Shown here one piece after another: positions 61,758 through 64,000 of a stretch of 64,000 nt of DNA. A program made the position numbers and the translations under genes. How positions within the stretch are numbered: the stretch's first letter is position 1; each line of letters begins with the position of its first letter. This DNA comes from Ignavibacteriales bacterium (GTDB lineage Bacteria; Bacteroidota; Ignavibacteria; Ignavibacteriales; Ignavibacteriaceae): positions 3,968,001-4,032,000 of the forward strand of contig CP065001.1 in NCBI GenBank assembly GCA_016700155.1, in the 5' to 3' direction. Below the pieces are notes generated by a model. That model saw only the letters and a list, made by a program, of their open reading frames with translations. It was not told where the DNA came from and did not search any database.

Positions 61758-63220
61758 AACTAAATCCTGTAAATATTTTTCTTCCTTTTGATGAGCAAAA
61801 TCCTTTTGCCGTTCCTGAGGCATTTGAAAATAATGTTCTGGTGAATAAAGTATTTTTTATCTCACCTGAAAACATTTCAGGTAAAACTGGTGAATTGATA
61901 ATTTCTAATTCGCTTACCGGCAGTAATACTTATAACAAAATAAATCTCAGCAATGATTCCCATGACCTGATACTGATCACTTCGTCTGTCAAAATTGAAT
62001 TCACAAAAGAGGACCTGGAAAGGTTCATTAAAATTGCTCAGAACACTGACGCGGGGATAGTAACATCCAATCACTTTGAATTGGTCAATTCAGTTAAACA
62101 TTCGCGCCATGTGTTGAATTATCATTCAGGAAGTGTTCGTGATGATTTTTATTTTGGTCCGGTTATGTTTTTCAAACGTGAAGCATTTGATTATGCAGTC
62201 ACCCACGGCCCGCGGGAACTACAGTTTGCAGGATTGTATGAGTTACGACTTCTGATTTCAGAAAAATTCAGGATCATTAACATTCCTGAACAACTATACA
62301 ATTATAACAAACATGCTTTGAACAAACCGGGAATTGAACAGCACTTCATTTATGTTGACCCAGGAAATAGGAATGCCCAGATTGAAATGGAAAATGTATT
62401 CACCGATCATTTAAATCGTATTGGTGCATTAACTTCACCCGAAAGAAAACAGATAGAAATTAATGAACAGCAGTTTGAAACCGAAGCTTCGGTGATTATT
62501 CCGGTTCGCAACAGGGTTAAGACAATTGCTCACGCGATTAAATCCGCAGTTAATCAGAAAACTGATTTCAGCTTTAACATAATTATTGTAGATAATCACT
62601 CAAATGACGGTACGAGTAAGATAATTGAAGAATTAAAATCAAAACAAAAATTAATTGTTCATATCATTCCTGACTCTGACTCCCTTGGCATAGGCGGCTG
62701 CTGGAATGAAGCCGTCAACTCTGTTCACTGCGGAAAGTTTGCTGTTCAACTGGATAGCGATGATATATATAAAGATGAAAATACGCTTCAAAAAATTGTG
62801 GATAAATTCAGGCAGACTAAATGCGGAATGGTTATAGGTTCGTATATCATAACAGATTTCAGTCTGAAGGAAATTCCTCCCGGATTAATTGACCACCGTG
62901 AATGGACTGATGAAAACGGCATGAACAATGCATTACGCATCAACGGACTCGGTGCACCGCGGGCATTTTATACACCGCTTATTCGTGATTTCAATTTTCC
63001 AAATGTAAGTTATGGTGAAGACTATGCTGTCGCGCTAAGAATTTCTGCTGAGTATAAAGTCGGCAGAATTTATGAACCAGTTTATATCTGCAGAAGATGG
63101 GAAGGAAATTCTGATCACAATATTTCGCACGAGCAGCAGAATAAAAATAATTCGTATAAAGATTTTATCCGTCTTCAGGAAGTTTTGACTAGACAAAGAA
63201 ATAATAAAAATGTTAGCTGA
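61754..63220 (+). CDS. Two-module GT2-like glycosyltransferase
   Basis: 488 residues. The C-terminal module (about 240-480) is a normal GT-A enzyme: EASVIIPVRNRVKTIAHAIK, IIIVDNHSNDGTSKII, a DxD-type QLDSDDIY, and SYGEDYAVALRIS as the catalytic base region. The N-terminal part (about 1-230) also has GT-A-like traits (late element DFYFGPVMFFKREAFDYA) but no recognisable sugar-nucleotide motif, so it looks like a degenerate or distinct module. No membrane helix. It overlaps the preceding gene by 4 bases and the following one by 11. Confidence 0.85.
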   Translation: MKLNPVNIFLPFDEQNPFAVPEAFENNVLVNKVFFISPENISGKTGELIISNSLTGSNTYNKINLSNDSHDLILITSSVKIEFTKEDLERFIKIAQNTDAGIVTSNHFELVNSVKHSRHVLNYHSGSVRDDFYFGPVMFFKREAFDYAVTHGPRELQFAGLYELRLLISEKFRIINIPEQLYNYNKHALNKPGIEQHFIYVDPGNRNAQIEMENVFTDHLNRIGALTSPERKQIEINEQQFETEASVIIPVRNRVKTIAHAIKSAVNQKTDFSFNIIIVDNHSNDGTSKIIEELKSKQKLIVHIIPDSDSLGIGGCWNEAVNSVHCGKFAVQLDSDDIYKDENTLQKIVDKFRQTKCGMVIGSYIITDFSLKEIPPGLIDHREWTDENGMNNALRINGLGAPRAFYTPLIRDFNFPNVSYGEDYAVALRISAEYKVGRIYEPVYICRRWEGNSDHNISHEQQNKNNSYKDFIRLQEVLTRQRNNKNVS

Positions 63221-64000
63221 CCGAATAATTAAAGATGATTTAATCGAATCTTATCTTGCTGAAAATAAATTCAGCAATGCGATTGAGCGTTTATTTGAAC
63301 TTCAAAAAAAGGAATGGCAGGATTTACAAAATAATTATTCAGCACTTTCTGATATCCAGTCGAACACATTTTACTTTGATGGCTTCCGGATAAAAACTCA
63401 ACTCAACCCTGGAAGAATTACATCAACCAGTGCAAAGACTGATAAGGTGAATATATTACAGCGCAATTGCTTTTTGTGTGAACATAATCTTCCTGATCAT
63501 CAAAAGGGGATAATGATAAATGAATCGATGATACTTTTGATTAATCCGTTTCCAATATTTCCGCTGCACCTTACCATTCCGCATACAAATCATATTGAGC
63601 AGGAAATTTTAAAACATTTTGATTTGTTCGTTGACTGCGCAAAAAAAATCGGCACTGATTTTACATTAATGTATAACGGTCCTAAATGCGGGGCTTCGGC
63701 TCCTGATCATTTTCATTTTCAGGCTTGTAAAAAAAATCTCCTGCCGGTTGATGATGATTTTCATCAGCTCAAAAATGAGTACGGTGAAACTCTGCTAAGA
63801 AATGATCTTGTTGAAGTAACAACTATTGATGACTCACTAAGAAAGATTATTTCAATTGAAACGAATGACAGCAGAATTTTACTTCACACTTTTTCGCTTA
63901 TCATTCTGCATCTTCAAAAATTTTTATTCACGGATGAAGAACCCAAAGTTAACCTTCTTTGCAGCTATGAAGAAGACCACGGATGGAGGGTGATAATATT
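63210..64000 (+). CDS. DUF4922/HIT-like nucleotidyltransferase, 3' partial
   Basis: The frame starts with ATG at 63210 and stays open to the window end, giving 263 residues. NCFLCEHNLPDHQKG is a Cys pair usual in DUF4922. LLINPFPIFPLHLTIPH is followed by GPKCGASAPDHFHFQACKK, whose HxHxQ is the histidine-triad-like active site of the Ap4A phosphorylase/GalT/GDP-sugar phosphorylase fold. It probably breaks or makes a nucleotide-sugar or dinucleotide bond in the cytoplasm. The start lies 11 bases inside the GT2 gene. Substrate is not known. The C-terminal part is beyond the window. Confidence 0.85.
   Translation, partial: MLADRIIKDDLIESYLAENKFSNAIERLFELQKKEWQDLQNNYSALSDIQSNTFYFDGFRIKTQLNPGRITSTSAKTDKVNILQRNCFLCEHNLPDHQKGIMINESMILLINPFPIFPLHLTIPHTNHIEQEILKHFDLFVDCAKKIGTDFTLMYNGPKCGASAPDHFHFQACKKNLLPVDDDFHQLKNEYGETLLRNDLVEVTTIDDSLRKIISIETNDSRILLHTFSLIILHLQKFLFTDEEPKVNLLCSYEEDHGWRVII

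Noticed and set aside
1..64000. tRNA or rRNA genes
   Set aside because: I looked for TpsiC-arm patterns and long conserved rRNA text and found none in gaps. A covariance-model scan would settle it.

Overview
The window is about 64 kb of a low-GC bacterial chromosome, most likely from the Ignavibacteria/Melioribacter group or a near relative on the Bacteroidota-Chlorobi branch. The main evidence is twelve secreted proteins that end in the same type IX secretion (T9SS) sorting domain. Its hallmark is YPNPFNP, then a xVYDxLGxEV strand, an SGVYFY strand and a basic KKMxLxK end. TonB-dependent uptake, outer-membrane barrels, Omp28-like proteins, a DUF1015-serC pair and Bacteroidota-type -7 boxes (TAnnTTTG) fit this. 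I see no rRNA, tRNA, CRISPR array, transposase or phage module. Every gene looks chromosomal.

Layout. 1-6.4 kb: three T9SS-secreted proteins, then a TlpA-like thioredoxin and an outer-membrane barrel in one run. 6.4-10.3 kb: palindromic repeats, a secreted MsrB, a small barrel and a TonB-dependent receptor. 10.6-17.8 kb: EamA transporter, M1 peptidase, MATE-like exporter, a haem-binding lipoprotein and an acyl-CoA synthetase. 18-39 kb: a secretome block with T9SS proteins (beta-helix, BNR propeller, two C25 gingipain-like proteins, M28 peptidase), broken up by DUF389, an AraC-type regulator and DUF2911. 39-52.6 kb: housekeeping and small genes (thioredoxin-like, DUF2203, serC, DUF1015, esterase, HAD phosphatase, valS, DinB, matrixin, OsmC, GNAT). 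52.6-57.7 kb: a second large BNR protein, then an ECF sigma factor and its membrane anti-sigma factor. 57.7-59.1 kb: a small membrane protein and arginase. 59.3-64 kb: a tightly packed operon of a SpoIID/LytB protein without a signal peptide, a GT4 glycosyltransferase, a two-module GT2 protein and a DUF4922/HIT-like nucleotidyltransferase cut by the window end.

The most unusual signal is at DNA level. Short palindromes and heptanucleotide tandem arrays lie inside the T9SS and neighbouring beta-sandwich coding sequence, in frame and always at beta-turns. Six of the twelve sorting domains carry extra residues in exactly the same turn. In five of these the extra residues are encoded by a DNA palindrome, of two sequence families. 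One family also occurs outside genes at 29009-29027. This resembles the in-frame palindromic elements of Rickettsia and the heptamer repeats of cyanobacteria, but I do not know of a description in this phylum.
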